A stretch of 64,000 nt of DNA, from contig NZ_CP035807.1 in the NCBI RefSeq assembly GCF_008329945.1, forward strand, positions 186,001 to 250,000. The letters run 5' to 3'. Made by a program: the position numbers and the translations under genes. The DNA is from Thiospirochaeta perfilievii (GTDB taxonomy: Bacteria > Spirochaetota > Spirochaetia > DSM-2461). Below, one piece after another: positions 20,896 to 30,178 of the stretch (the first letter of the stretch is position 1; every line of letters begins with the position of its first letter). A model generated the notes under the pieces. It was not told the origin of the DNA, did not search any database, and worked only from the letters and a program-made list of their open reading frames with translations.

Positions 20896-23022
20896 TCATA
20901 AATTTAACTCATCTAAAGTTTTAAAATCATTAGGGTAATTAACTTTTAAATATGCAATTTTATATCCATATAAGATATTATTTAAGTTACGAAACTTAGA
21001 AACAACTATATTTGAATAACTTATTAGTAGGTTTAATATTTCTTTTGCTTTTATTATATCATAACCATTTCCCACAGCCTTATTAATTAGTGTATCAATA
21101 TTTTTATTATCATTTATATAATTGGTTCTAATAAACTCTGCTTCTTGTGAATTACAACCTAATAAGATAGTAAGTATATCAATTATTTGTTCTTTGAAAA
21201 TTAAAACACCGTGGGTTTTGTTCAATACACATTTTATATTTTGATGAATATATTTTATTTTCTCTGGATTATTTTTTCCTTCTAAATATTTTGTTGTTAT
21301 TTCTAATGGGGAAAAAGTAAAAGAGTCAATTGTAATTAGATCTTCAATGTTTTTTGGTTTATAAACTAATATATTACTTGCGCCTAGATTAAAGTCAAGA
21401 TTGTGTAAATCAGAACGTTCTGCATCACATAAAAACTTAAAAGTAGATTCATCATCAGTGGGTATTTTAGCAATATTAAAGTTAGGTTCATAAGTTTTAA
21501 TGGATTCCTCAATTTTTTTTAGCCTACTTAGTAATTTATATGGCATTAAAGATATATTCAGAACACCAAAATCCCAATTATTTTCCAATTTATATTGGCT
21601 TACAAGATGCCCACTATAAGGTTCTTTGTAAAATGGGATATAATTATTTATACTCTCTTTTGTAATTAATAAATTTGTAGAACTTACTTTTGTCTGCAAT
21701 GGTGCTCCTGAAACAATATTTATATCTGCCATATAAGAACTAGATTTTTTAATTTTATACACAGAGATACCTAAAGCTTTTAAAGCTCTTTTTAACAGTT
21801 TTTCCCCGTTCAATCTAGGGAAGAAAAATATAGTTCTAGCACAATTTGCTTCACCATATTTTTTAATTAAATAATCAACGATTTCTTCTTTTCTTTCATA
21901 ACATACATCGAGTGTAATAAATGGTATTTTACTTTTATCCAAGGAATAAAATAGATGAAGATTATATTTTATTGGATCTATATCTGATATAAATAACAAA
22001 TACGCCACTAATGAACCCTTTATTTTTCCAGAACCTATAAAGAAAAAAATATCTTTATCTTCAGCAAATATTTTTAAATCCCAATGAATAAGGAAGTATA
22101 TTGATAACTTTAAATCTGTAATCTGTTTAAGTTCTAGATTAATTCGTTCTACAACAGTCTTGGACTCTTCTATTTTTCTCTCTTTTAGCCCTTTAAAGCA
22201 CAAATAATGCAAATATTCTTCAGGACTGTTATATAATTTGGGTATAAAAAAATTAGGCATTTCAACGTCTTTTACTTCAATATCAAAATGACATCTTTTG
22301 GCTATTCTAACAGTATTTTCTATTGCTTCTGGAAAATGTTTAAATAAGTTTGTCATTGTTTTGGTGGGTTTTAAATAGTATTCACTAGTTATGAAATCTT
22401 TTGTATTTGTTATCTTTCTTAGTAGACTATGGGCGCTGGAATGATTTTTTTCTAAATAACAAGCATAATTGGTTACTACTATAGGAATATTATTTTTGAT
22501 TGATAAATTTAATAAGAATGCGTTTCTCTTTTCATCTTCTTCTAAGCCATGGTTCTGTAATTCTAAATAAAAATTATAATTTCCAAAAATATTGTGTAGT
22601 AGTTTAGCATGTAATTCTATATCTTCTTTTTTGGAATTAATAAAAGAAGATGTTGCTATTATCCCTTTCTTGTAAAGCTTTAAATCATTTAAAAAGATAA
22701 ATGGATTATCATAGTCACCTTTTTTATAGCCTAAAGAAGATATCTTCATTAAATTTTTATACCCTTCAATATCTTCTGCAAATAGTAATAAGTTATGATT
22801 GATAACTTTATTAAAAACGACTTTTATTTCTAAACCTATAACTGGTTTTATATTGTTTTCTTTACATTTGGTATAAAACTCAATTATTCCGAACATGTTA
22901 CCATAGTCAGTTAAGCCTAAATAGTTCATCCCATTTTCTTTTGCTTTAATTATTAGATCTTTGATTTTTATGGTACTTCTTCCTAGAGAGTAAGTGTTGA
23001 TTCCCGAGCTATATGTAAACAA
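20896..23022 (-). pseudogene. DnaE-like protein without polymerase active site, interrupted by a transposon
   Basis: Homologue of the PHP, palm and fingers regions of DNA polymerase III alpha, about 709 residues originally against about 1,160 in DnaE. Visible: GMNYLGLTDYGNMFGIIEFY (PHP), GSGKIKGSLVAYLLFISDID (for GRGSAAGSLVAY), PFITLDVCY (for PDIDIDF, two of three catalytic acids lost), ILNKTHGVLIFKEQ-like fingers and a C-terminal stop soon after AYLKVNYPNDF. It therefore cannot be a normal polymerase. The open frame from TTG at 23022 uses 28 bases of transposon; the original codons 1-11 lie at 26058-26088. First gene of the co-oriented cluster. Confidence 0.85.
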
Positions 23023-23075
23023 ATATAATAATCTTTCCGATTTAATTAATTAGACCTGTAAGAGGAGATATTAAA

Positions 23076-23115
23076 AGAATGCGGGATTTCAATACCACGA
23101 TCTTTCCCGCATTCT
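23076..23115. repeat. Inverted repeat inside the left transposon end
   Basis: Arms AGAATGCGGGA and TCCCGCATTCT around an 18-base loop, 70 bp from the left tip. The TTCCCG half-sites match the terminal repeat core, so this may be a transposase-binding cluster, or a block to transcription entering the element. Confidence 0.5.
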
Positions 23116-23196
23116 AAACAAAAAACTTACTATTATAATAATTGCAGATTTTTTTATTACAAGCTAAATAAACAATTTCATAAAAAACAGGATTTT

Positions 23197-23721
23197 TTGA
23201 ACTGCATATGTCCTGTATGCTCAAATACATGCTTTACATACCACTGCAAATACCAAAAATATCATTACCACAGATCAATAATAATAATCAGGATTAAGTG
23301 CTTAAAATGTAAAAGTACTCATGCTCTAATTCCTGAATTCTCTCTTCCTAATACGAGTATAGGAACATTAGAAGCACAATTATATAAAAATCTTAGAGAG
23401 CAAAATGTATCACAAGTGAATGCATCACAAATCTTTTTGAACTTAGGTTTTAGTTCCAATTACGGGATTTCCCTTGAAAAAAGATTTAGAATCGCAGATC
23501 TAAAATCAAAAGCTCTTTTTACTAACCCAAATGATGAATTACATATACCGTCCAAAAGATCTATTTTAGATGTTAATAGATTATTTCTTGAAAGTGGATA
23601 TAACCCACTCTATTTTTCCCGGAATAATATTCTGAGGATAAGAAAAATTAAACAGGGATTCCATTTACCACTTAATAAGCAGGGTTCCGTTATGAAAGAT
23701 AGAGAACTAAATTCTTCATAG
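23197..23721 (+). CDS. Zinc-finger accessory protein of the transposon (DUF6431-like)
   Basis: A 174-residue protein with CxCPVC and CLKCKSTHALIPEFS zinc motifs near the N-terminus, then a basic region with SRNNILRIRKIKQGF. Proteins with this CPVC...ALIP pattern accompany DDE transposases in Firmicutes and spirochaetes. The start used is TTG at 23197; no in-frame ATG lies nearby. It ends 22 bp before the transposase. Probable DNA-end recognition or targeting role. Confidence 0.65.
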   Translation: MNCICPVCSNTCFTYHCKYQKYHYHRSIIIIRIKCLKCKSTHALIPEFSLPNTSIGTLEAQLYKNLREQNVSQVNASQIFLNLGFSSNYGISLEKRFRIADLKSKALFTNPNDELHIPSKRSILDVNRLFLESGYNPLYFSRNNILRIRKIKQGFHLPLNKQGSVMKDRELNSS

Positions 23722-23743
23722 ATATATTTAAAGGAGAAATTCT

Positions 23744-25093
23744 ATGACAGAAGAAGAATTTAATTTAAAACGTGTAAAAATCTGTGAGTTTAGATACTCA
23801 GTCGTAGCTGAGCTGGGGAACCCCTATCTTGGGAGAGGTCAGCTAACACGATTAATAAAAGAAAAATCAAATAGAAATTATGCCATCCCTTATTCTAGCA
23901 GAAATTCACTCACCGAGGGCTGTATTAGACGCTGGTTTGCTCTTTACAGAAAATATGGAAAAGATGGACTTAATCCCAATATAAGAATAGATTCCGGGAA
24001 AAGCAGAACTATTAACGATAGAGAACAAACAGCCATAATAAGTATGCTGGAATCTAATCCTAAGTTGACGGCTACTGCTGCTGTCAAAAAACTTATTGAT
24101 CAGGGAGTAATTAAAAATGATATCCCAAGCTCTACTTTATCTAGATTTATCCAATCAAATAGTTTGAGTTCTAAGAATAGGCAGTTAAATAGTGATAAAG
24201 AGAAGAATTTAAAATTCAATTTTTTCTATCCTATGGAATGTATTCAGTCCGATGTAATGTATGGTCCAAATATTCTAGATGATAAAGATGGAAAAGTAAA
24301 AAGAGCTATGCTTATGACGTTTTTAGATGATGCAACAAGAAGAATCATTTATGGTCGTTTCTCATTCTCAGAGAAATCAATTCTTTTTGAAGATGGAATA
24401 AAGCATATCCTACAAAGTCAGGGGATGATTGGGAAGCTGTATACAGATAACGGTTCAAGTTTTGTATCCAATCAGACAAAAAGAATTCTGGATATTCTTG
24501 GAATAACTCTACATCATAGCAAACCTGGGAGACCCCAAGGAAAAGGTAAACAAGAAAGATTTTACAGAACTGTAAGAGATCAGTTTCTTCGTCCACTGGA
24601 TATAGATAGCGTAAAAGATATAAATGATCTGAATGCCAAATTTAATACATGGCTAGAGTGTGAATATCACCGCTCTCCACATAGAGGTTTAATAGATTTT
24701 ATTACACCTATTGATGCCTGGATTGCTAAATCACAGCATATAAAACAGTTACCAGCAACCATAAATTTGGATAAGATATTCCTGCATTTTCTAACCAGAA
24801 AAGTATACAAAGATTCAACTTTTACCTTAGGGGGTACTCTTTTTGAAACACCCTCAATATTGATAGGGAAAAAAATAAATATATATTTTGATCCACACCC
24901 TCCAGTTAGTCGTGTTTTAGTTACATATGCTGGGAAAGAGTATGGATATGCTAGAATTGTTGATACATATGCAAATAGTATGGTTAAAAGGGGTTATTCT
25001 AGAAATGGAGATTTACAATCAGATGATATTAGTAACGAGTTTCATATAAATTTGACTGCTACTGATTTGGGAGATATTTATTATGACAAATAG
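23744..25093 (+). CDS. DDE transposase (rve/Mu-like)
   Basis: A 449-residue transposase: N-terminal helix-turn-helix regions (residues 20-150), an integrase core with the catalytic triad visible as QSDVMYG (D), LYTDNGSSFV (D) and GKGKQERFYRTVRDQF (E), and a Mu-type C-terminal beta domain. Preceded by AAAGGAGAAA. It overlaps the ATPase gene by 11 bases. The combination with an AAA partner and five-base target duplication places it in the TnsB/TniA-like group. Confidence 0.92.
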   Translation: MTEEEFNLKRVKICEFRYSVVAELGNPYLGRGQLTRLIKEKSNRNYAIPYSSRNSLTEGCIRRWFALYRKYGKDGLNPNIRIDSGKSRTINDREQTAIISMLESNPKLTATAAVKKLIDQGVIKNDIPSSTLSRFIQSNSLSSKNRQLNSDKEKNLKFNFFYPMECIQSDVMYGPNILDDKDGKVKRAMLMTFLDDATRRIIYGRFSFSEKSILFEDGIKHILQSQGMIGKLYTDNGSSFVSNQTKRILDILGITLHHSKPGRPQGKGKQERFYRTVRDQFLRPLDIDSVKDINDLNAKFNTWLECEYHRSPHRGLIDFITPIDAWIAKSQHIKQLPATINLDKIFLHFLTRKVYKDSTFTLGGTLFETPSILIGKKINIYFDPHPPVSRVLVTYAGKEYGYARIVDTYANSMVKRGYSRNGDLQSDDISNEFHINLTATDLGDIYYDK

Positions 25094-25886
25094 GGAAATA
25101 TTAGCTCATTTTAATCTATCCTCGGAGCCTTTTACTAGAGAAATAAAAACATCAGCACTTAAAAAACTTCCAGGAGTGAATAACGCTCTAGATCAGTTAC
25201 AAATATTATTTGATACAAAGGGATTTGGAATACTCACAGGTCAATCTGGATCTGGGAAAACCTGTATATTGAGAATGGCTGTAGATGCTCTTAATCCAGG
25301 TATGTTTAAGCCATATTATATATGTCATACTTCTGTGGGAATACAGGAGTTTTATACTCATTTGTGTACCACATTTGGTTTACAACCTACGGGAAGAAGA
25401 GCTGCGATGTTCAAAAGTATTCATGAACATATTTTGAATATGCACAGAACTACTAATATTCATCCGGTTCTTATAATAGATGAGGCGGATAAATTAGGGA
25501 CAGATATTTTACAGGAACTACGATTAATTGCAAATTTTAATTATGATTCTATTAATGCAATTACGATACTGCTTTGTGGTCAGGAACCACTTATTCAAAA
25601 ACTAGGTCTCTCATCCTTAGAATCCCTTGCTAACTCCATTTCTGTAACGGTGAGGATAAAATCTTTAAATAAAGAAGAAACATTTTCATATATAGAACAG
25701 CGAATTAATGATGTTTCAACTGGAGGAAGTCTGTTTTCAAAGGGATCTATGAATTTGATACATGATGCTTCAAATGGAATTATGAGAGTAATTAATAATA
25801 TGGCTCGAAATTCTTTATTAAAGGCACATTTAACCAATTCGCCAATTGTAGAAAAAGAGCATGTTCAGGCTGTATTAAGCAGATAA
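25083..25886 (+). CDS. ExeA/TniB-like AAA ATPase of the transposon
   Basis: A 267-residue ATPase with Walker A GQSGSGKT (about residue 59), Walker B VLIIDEADKLG (about 127) and a sensor region ITILLCGQEPLIQKL. Homologues (ExeA, TniB, TnsC) choose target DNA and activate the transposase in an ATP-dependent way. Translation is coupled to the transposase by overlap. Confidence 0.9.
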   Translation: MTNREILAHFNLSSEPFTREIKTSALKKLPGVNNALDQLQILFDTKGFGILTGQSGSGKTCILRMAVDALNPGMFKPYYICHTSVGIQEFYTHLCTTFGLQPTGRRAAMFKSIHEHILNMHRTTNIHPVLIIDEADKLGTDILQELRLIANFNYDSINAITILLCGQEPLIQKLGLSSLESLANSISVTVRIKSLNKEETFSYIEQRINDVSTGGSLFSKGSMNLIHDASNGIMRVINNMARNSLLKAHLTNSPIVEKEHVQAVLSR

Positions 25887-25906
25887 ACATTTAGTGTCTC
25901 ATTTTT

Positions 25907-25932
25907 ATAGCGGGAATTCCCGCTATTTTTTT
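25907..25932 (+). terminator. Terminator of the transposition operon
   Basis: A 20-base perfect palindrome (AGCGGGAATTCCCGCT core) followed by a run of T, 20 bp past the ATPase stop. Its GGGAATTCCC centre also resembles the transposase-site blocks. Confidence 0.85.
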
Positions 25933-26057
25933 GCTCTAAATTATTTAGGGAATAGTTAAAGATATTAAAGGCAGGGAATTTTACTCTAAAGTTAATAAAA
26001 TTTGAACTAATATTACAAGGGAATTCAAGCTATTTTAATTCGGGAATCAACAGTAAG

Positions 26058-26088
26058 TAGAATGTATGTTTAAATGTGCGAATTCCAT
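26058..26088 (-). pseudogene. Severed 5' end of the dnaE-like gene
   Basis: Reading from ATG at 26088 gives MEFAHLNIHS, and across the excised transposon continues TYSLGRSTIKIKD in frame. This is the standard PHP-domain opening of DnaE (xHLHxHSxYSL), with one histidine replaced by asparagine. A ribosome site AAAGGA lies eight bases upstream on the minus strand. Confidence 0.9.
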
Positions 26089-26197
26089 AATTTAGTCCTT
26101 TATTTAATAGATTAAAGGTCTTTATGATTTAATTTTAAAAATTTAAATCTGAATAATGACCCTTTTTTTGTATCTATTTAAATGATAAAAGATGATG

Positions 26198-26218
26198 ATG
26201 ACAAAAATAGTCACCTAT
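26198..26218. promoter_or_regulatory. Operator-like dyad before the original dnaE-like start
   Basis: TGACAAAAATAGTCACCTAT matches the dyad at 19831-19851 in 18 of 21 positions. It lies 110 bp upstream of the original ATG at 26088 and now is separated from the gene body by the transposon. A possible -10 (CATAAT) is just upstream on the minus strand. Confidence 0.55.
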
Positions 26219-26414
26219 GAAATTATGTTTTATAAACTATATAAATATAGTTAGTAAAAATTTTAAATTACTGGAAAACCTTTGAAGTGTAATTGTGCCT
26301 CGTTAACCTTTCCTAGCTTTAATAATGTATTACCCACAGCATTAAAACTTTTTTATTAACATAAGTAACATATAGAGATAAAATATTTACATATTGCTAT
26401 ATTTAAATAACAAT

Positions 26415-26544
26415 AATAAAGCGTAGCTTTAAGCCTTACGTTAGGGATACGTAGGGTTGCGCAGCAAAACTCACTTTTGTGAGGTCGAAGCGAAGCGTAG
26501 CCCGGAATAGCCCGGCCTGTTGTCTAACAGGCAACGCCCAAATC
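26415..26544. repeat. Imperfect palindromic repeat family B, copy 1 (attC-like)
   Basis: Starts AATAAAGCGTAGCTTTAAGC, then GTTAGGGATACGTAGGGTTG, and ends GGCAACGCCCAAATC, whose complement pairs with the start. Inside are several small hairpins and AGCCCGGAATAGCCCGGCC. It overlaps the stop codon of the minus-strand gene at 26543. Size, outer complementarity and position after a gene resemble integron cassette sites, but no integron integrase is in the window. Confidence 0.6.
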
Positions 26545-27118
26545 ATTTATCAAACCTATTATTCTTTAAGTTTTTAACTAATGTCTCTAAGGAAGAAGCT
26601 ATGACAAAATCATCTTTATTCATTTTAGGCAGGGTGTTTACTGCGCTACTATAATAATTACTGAATGATGTTATGTTTAACACAACGCGACTACAAGATG
26701 AACAATATCCTGTTGCTGAACCTCTTCCTGATAATGGTGACCCCCCGACGCTAATGACATATATTTTACCTGAACAACATTCACAATCTGTAGTCCACTT
26801 ATCATTTGTCCACAAAGTTAATAAATCTCCTAAAAATAAATTTACTCTGCCTAAATTTCTAATATAAGCTGCACCTGCAAAAGAGTGTTCTATTGGTATC
26901 TGATAGTATTCTGGGGTTGATAATATAAGATCCAGATTATCTATAAATAACTCTAGATTTTCTATTAAAATTGTCACTACTGATGATATTTTTTTTACAT
27001 ATATAACTCTATCTGTTTTATTTACTCTATTTAAAAAACTAGAACTATTTTTGGTTGAATTACTTCCGATTATTTCTAGGTGTTCATTGTTATCTGGTTT
27101 TAAATATAAATACTCCAT
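26543..27118 (-). CDS. Zinc-ribbon protein of unknown function
   Basis: About 191 residues from ATG at 27118, chosen because GAGGAA precedes it and because the longer frame would run through hairpin repeat copy 3. Residues about 110-150 contain CECCSGKIYVISVGG and GYCSSCSRVVL, two cysteine pairs that could bind zinc. The rest is helical. No family recognised. Its stop abuts palindromic repeat B. Confidence 0.65.
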   Translation of the reverse strand: MEYLYLKPDNNEHLEIIGSNSTKNSSSFLNRVNKTDRVIYVKKISSVVTILIENLELFIDNLDLILSTPEYYQIPIEHSFAGAAYIRNLGRVNLFLGDLLTLWTNDKWTTDCECCSGKIYVISVGGSPLSGRGSATGYCSSCSRVVLNITSFSNYYSSAVNTLPKMNKDDFVIASSLETLVKNLKNNRFDK

Positions 27119-27186
27119 GTTTTTCCTCTTTTTTAACTGTCTTTTATGATATTGTAGTAATTTATATTGAGATTTTAAAACATGGA

Positions 27187-27205
27187 TGCGAAGGGTTGTT
27201 TCGCA
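27187..27205. repeat. Hairpin repeat family A, copy 3
   Basis: TGCGAA / TTCGCA stem with a GGGTTGT loop; changes relative to copy 2 fall on paired positions. Followed by ACTAATTTT and then ATGTAGTTAACA as in copy 1. Confidence 0.5.
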
Positions 27206-27376
27206 CAAAAGAACTAATTTTATGTATTTTATTGTTTGTTAATTTACCATGTAACAAATTTAATGTAGTTAACATAACTTTTAGATGTTTGGTTGGTTAA
27301 TTCCCGGATATTTATCTAAATGTATGGTTACTTTTTTAAAACAGAATCATTTTAAAATGGAATTCACACTTAGACT

Positions 27377-27505
27377 CTACTTTTCTTTTTCCCAAAAAGT
27401 TAATTCTTCCCACTTAGTTTTTTTACCTTTAGTAACTTCAGGAATATAAATATCCCTGAAACCTATAATCATCTCTTGTTTTTCTTCTTCTGTTGGGGGT
27501 CTCAT
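27377..27505 (-). CDS. 42-residue protein with GKKTKWEEL motif, copy 1
   Basis: Too short for most gene finders. ATG at 27505 overlaps the helicase stop (ATGA). The product ends EVTKGKKTKWEELTFWEKEK, closely matching the 60-residue protein at 30565 (EVSDGKKTKWEELTFFEKAK). The shared tail and translational coupling support a real gene. Function unknown; highly charged. Confidence 0.65.
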   Translation of the reverse strand: MRPPTEEEKQEMIIGFRDIYIPEVTKGKKTKWEELTFWEKEK

Positions 27506-29596
27506 ATAAACCTGCCTTTAATTTCTTCATAACAATCTACTATGTCTTTTAATATACCTTTAGGTTTATCCTTAATAAAAATATTCAGATTATCCATTGC
27601 TCTTGTAAAAGCCACATATAAAAGATTACGTAATATTTCATCATTAGTTTCTGAATCATAATCCTTGGGCTCTTTAATATAGGGTATAGAGAGTAAAACA
27701 ACAGGAAAATCTAACCCTTTACAACTGTGTAGAGTTGTAATTCTAACAGCATTCTCCTGGGAGAAATCAAAATTAGCTTCTGATGTATCTACATAACTAA
27801 TATTTTCTGATTCAAGGGCCTTTAAAAGTTTTTTTGTTGTTGCATCCCTTAACGAATTAACTATTATTGCAATATTATGTTTTTCATACCCTAAATCGTC
27901 AATATAAATCCGTAATTGATCAGTTATGGCTTTAGTAATACTACCTTTAATTACATTAACTTCAGGTAGTGGTCCATCCCGATAGGAATCTATAACCTCT
28001 AGATCAATTTTATCATTGTGTTGTTTTAAAAAAGAGTTTGCAAAGTTTAAAATCTGATTAGTATTTCTAAAATTTTCATTTAGAGTGAAAGTACTTCCAT
28101 GAAGATTTATTCCAGCTCTTTTATATGGGGATGTTGATGCAAATATCTTCTGGTTATTATCTCCGGCCATAACAATAATTCCTATAGTTAACTCCTTTAG
28201 GGCTGCCAAGGAAGCTGGTGTCATATCCTGAACTTCATCTACAAACATATATTGAACATCTCTTATGTTCTTATCCCCAGGGTGTTCTAATAAATAATTT
28301 AAAAGTTTATATCTTAAATATGGGAAGGTTACAGTTTTTTTATCCTCAAGCTCATGAATATATTTAATAAAACAACTCCAGACTTGTTCTCTTTCAGCTA
28401 CTTTTAGGCCTTTAATCTTCATACCTGAACGAATAATTCCATCAGTTTTTACATATTCTGATTCAGTTACATTTCCTGCTAATAGAAAATCCTCGATCTC
28501 TACTAATAACTCTTTTTCATTTAACTTAACCAGATCACCTAATGGGATGTCGACTTTGTAATAAGGATCCAATGAATAATCTGGAAATATTGTTTTGAAT
28601 TTATCAAGTAAAAATGAGTCTACGGTATTAATATCCCTATCATCTATATGATTTTCAAGAATATCTGCCATATAACTGTTATATTTTTTTAATGTTTTTG
28701 AATAAGTTAAAAGAACAATTCGACCTGTGCTTATATCTTCACCAATAAAATTTATTTTTTAGCATTAATTAATGCCTTAATAAGTACCAGGGATTTTCCT
28801 GTTCCTGCTGAACCTTTAATAAGGAAATCTTTTTTAGTGTAATTCTATTTATGGCTTCTTTTTGTGGAACTGATAATTTTAAAACACTCTTCTCATAATC
28901 GGCTCTAGTTCTTGTATATAGGGAAAACCTGCTTAAATAATGAATATAATCTTCTAAGGCCTTAGTATTTTCAGTCGATCCAGATAATTCTTGAATCTTA
29001 CTCTCTAATACTATTTTATCTTCTTTTAAAACATCTAGACTTTCATTTTTGCTTTTTAACTTATGGTCTAAAACAGCTTTTTCTTTTTCAAGTAGCTCCA
29101 ATTGATTTGAAATATTACGGCTATCCCCTACTTCAACTTCTAGCTTGGTTATCTTCTCTTTAGCTTTTAGAAGTTCTAATTGAAGTTTCTTAGCCTCAGA
29201 CTCCCCTGTGTTAATACGATAATCCCAACTATCCAGAATTGTTCGTAATCCATTATAATCAATAGGGTCAATCTCACTTTTTTTTAAAAATGTAATGAAA
29301 TTATGTGTAGATGATTCCGCATCAGTTGAAAATATCTGGCTAAAATCATGACGTACCTTATTGGTATTTATATGATCGACCTTTAACTTAGATATGAAGT
29401 TACGATGTAATTCTGGTTTAGATTTTCTGGAAAGATAACTATTATAACTAAACAGGGAATCTAAGAAGTAATCGCTACTCTGACCTGTAACATCTTTTAT
29501 ATACGACTCCATGAATGAGTGTAACCCCAATACATAGAATCCTAAATCTACTTTATGTAATTTTTCTAATCTTTCAAAGCTTTTTAAATATGACAT
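27502..29596 (-). CDS. SF1 UvrD-like helicase with N-terminal coiled coil (two frameshifts)
   Basis: About 698 residues if two frames are repaired. N-terminus: MSYLKSFERLEKLHKV domain (to about 150), a long coiled coil (about 145-215), then the motor. Walker A (KGSAGTGKSLVLIKAL) lies in a short third frame between two A6/T6 runs, 28830-28835 and 28755-28760; one extra base in each gives a continuous protein. Downstream: DEVQDMTPASL (Walker B), GDNNQKIFAS, ENFRNT, LHSCKGLDFPVVL and YVAFTRAMDNL (motif VI). It is an ATP-dependent DNA or RNA translocase of unknown role. Overlaps the 42-residue gene downstream. Confidence 0.8.
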
Positions 29597-29709
29597 AAGA
29601 TATTATAGCTTAATTTATTTTATATCTACAACAAAAAAATTATGTGCCGACACAACCTTTCGCATCAAGTGATTATATTTTAAATATATTAGAAAAGAAG
29701 GATGAAATT

Positions 29710-30129
29710 ATGGAAAACGAATTTGACAAAGAAAAACAGCAAGACGCCGTAAATGACTTTAAAGAACGAATGAATGAGTTTAAAGAAGAGGATGTTAAAT
29801 CTACTGCACAGGATGGAGAACTGAAATTCAAAAGACTTTGGGAATCAATTCCTAAACCTCTGCTTGATTTATGGGATGATATTAAAGAGCTAATTTCCCT
29901 ATTAAAAGACTTTGCAAGTAAGAGGTATACAGATATTCCCCTAAAATCAATTATTGCAATAGGAGCAGCTGTCGCATATTTTGTATCACCTTTTGATATT
30001 ATCCCTGATGCTATCCCTATTATTGGTTATTTAGATGATGCTTTAGTTCTTAAATTTGCAATGGATTTAATAGTTGACGATCTTATCCAGTACAAAGCAT
30101 GGAAAGCAGAAAAAAGGGAAGAAGATTAA
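29710..30129 (+). CDS. YkvA/DUF1232 membrane protein, copy 1
   Basis: About 139 residues from ATG at 29710 (preceded by GAAGGA). Charged N-terminal half, then the DUF1232 motif YFVSPFDIIPDAIPIIGYLD and a hydrophobic helix. The family is membrane-associated and of unknown activity. Divergent from the helicase and followed at once by a paralogue. Confidence 0.8.
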   Translation: MENEFDKEKQQDAVNDFKERMNEFKEEDVKSTAQDGELKFKRLWESIPKPLLDLWDDIKELISLLKDFASKRYTDIPLKSIIAIGAAVAYFVSPFDIIPDAIPIIGYLDDALVLKFAMDLIVDDLIQYKAWKAEKREED

Positions 30130-30135
30130 TTTTAA

Positions 30136-30154
30136 GATCCCCTTACCTGGGGAT
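30136..30154. terminator. Hairpin between the two YkvA genes
   Basis: ATCCCC-TTACCT-GGGGAT followed by TATTTT, seven bases past the first gene. Probably a partial terminator or processing site. Confidence 0.5.
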
Positions 30155-30178
30155 TATTTTACCTATTTGGAGTAAATA

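Larger units (their letters stand above)
22995..26052 (+). mobile_element. Three-gene TnsB/AAA-type transposon with exact ends
   Basis: The ends are perfect 13-bp inverted repeats: TGTTGATTCCCGA at 22995-23007 and TCGGGAATCAACA at 26040-26052, with TGT...ACA tips. GTAAG is duplicated on both sides (22990-22994 and 26053-26057), the five-base target duplication usual for Mu/Tn7/Tn5053-type elements. Removing 22995-26057 restores an unbroken DnaE-like N-terminus, confirming the borders. The right end holds repeated GGGAAT blocks (25938, 25975, 26019, 26042) that may be transposase sites. Cargo: none beyond three transposition genes. Confidence 0.95.
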
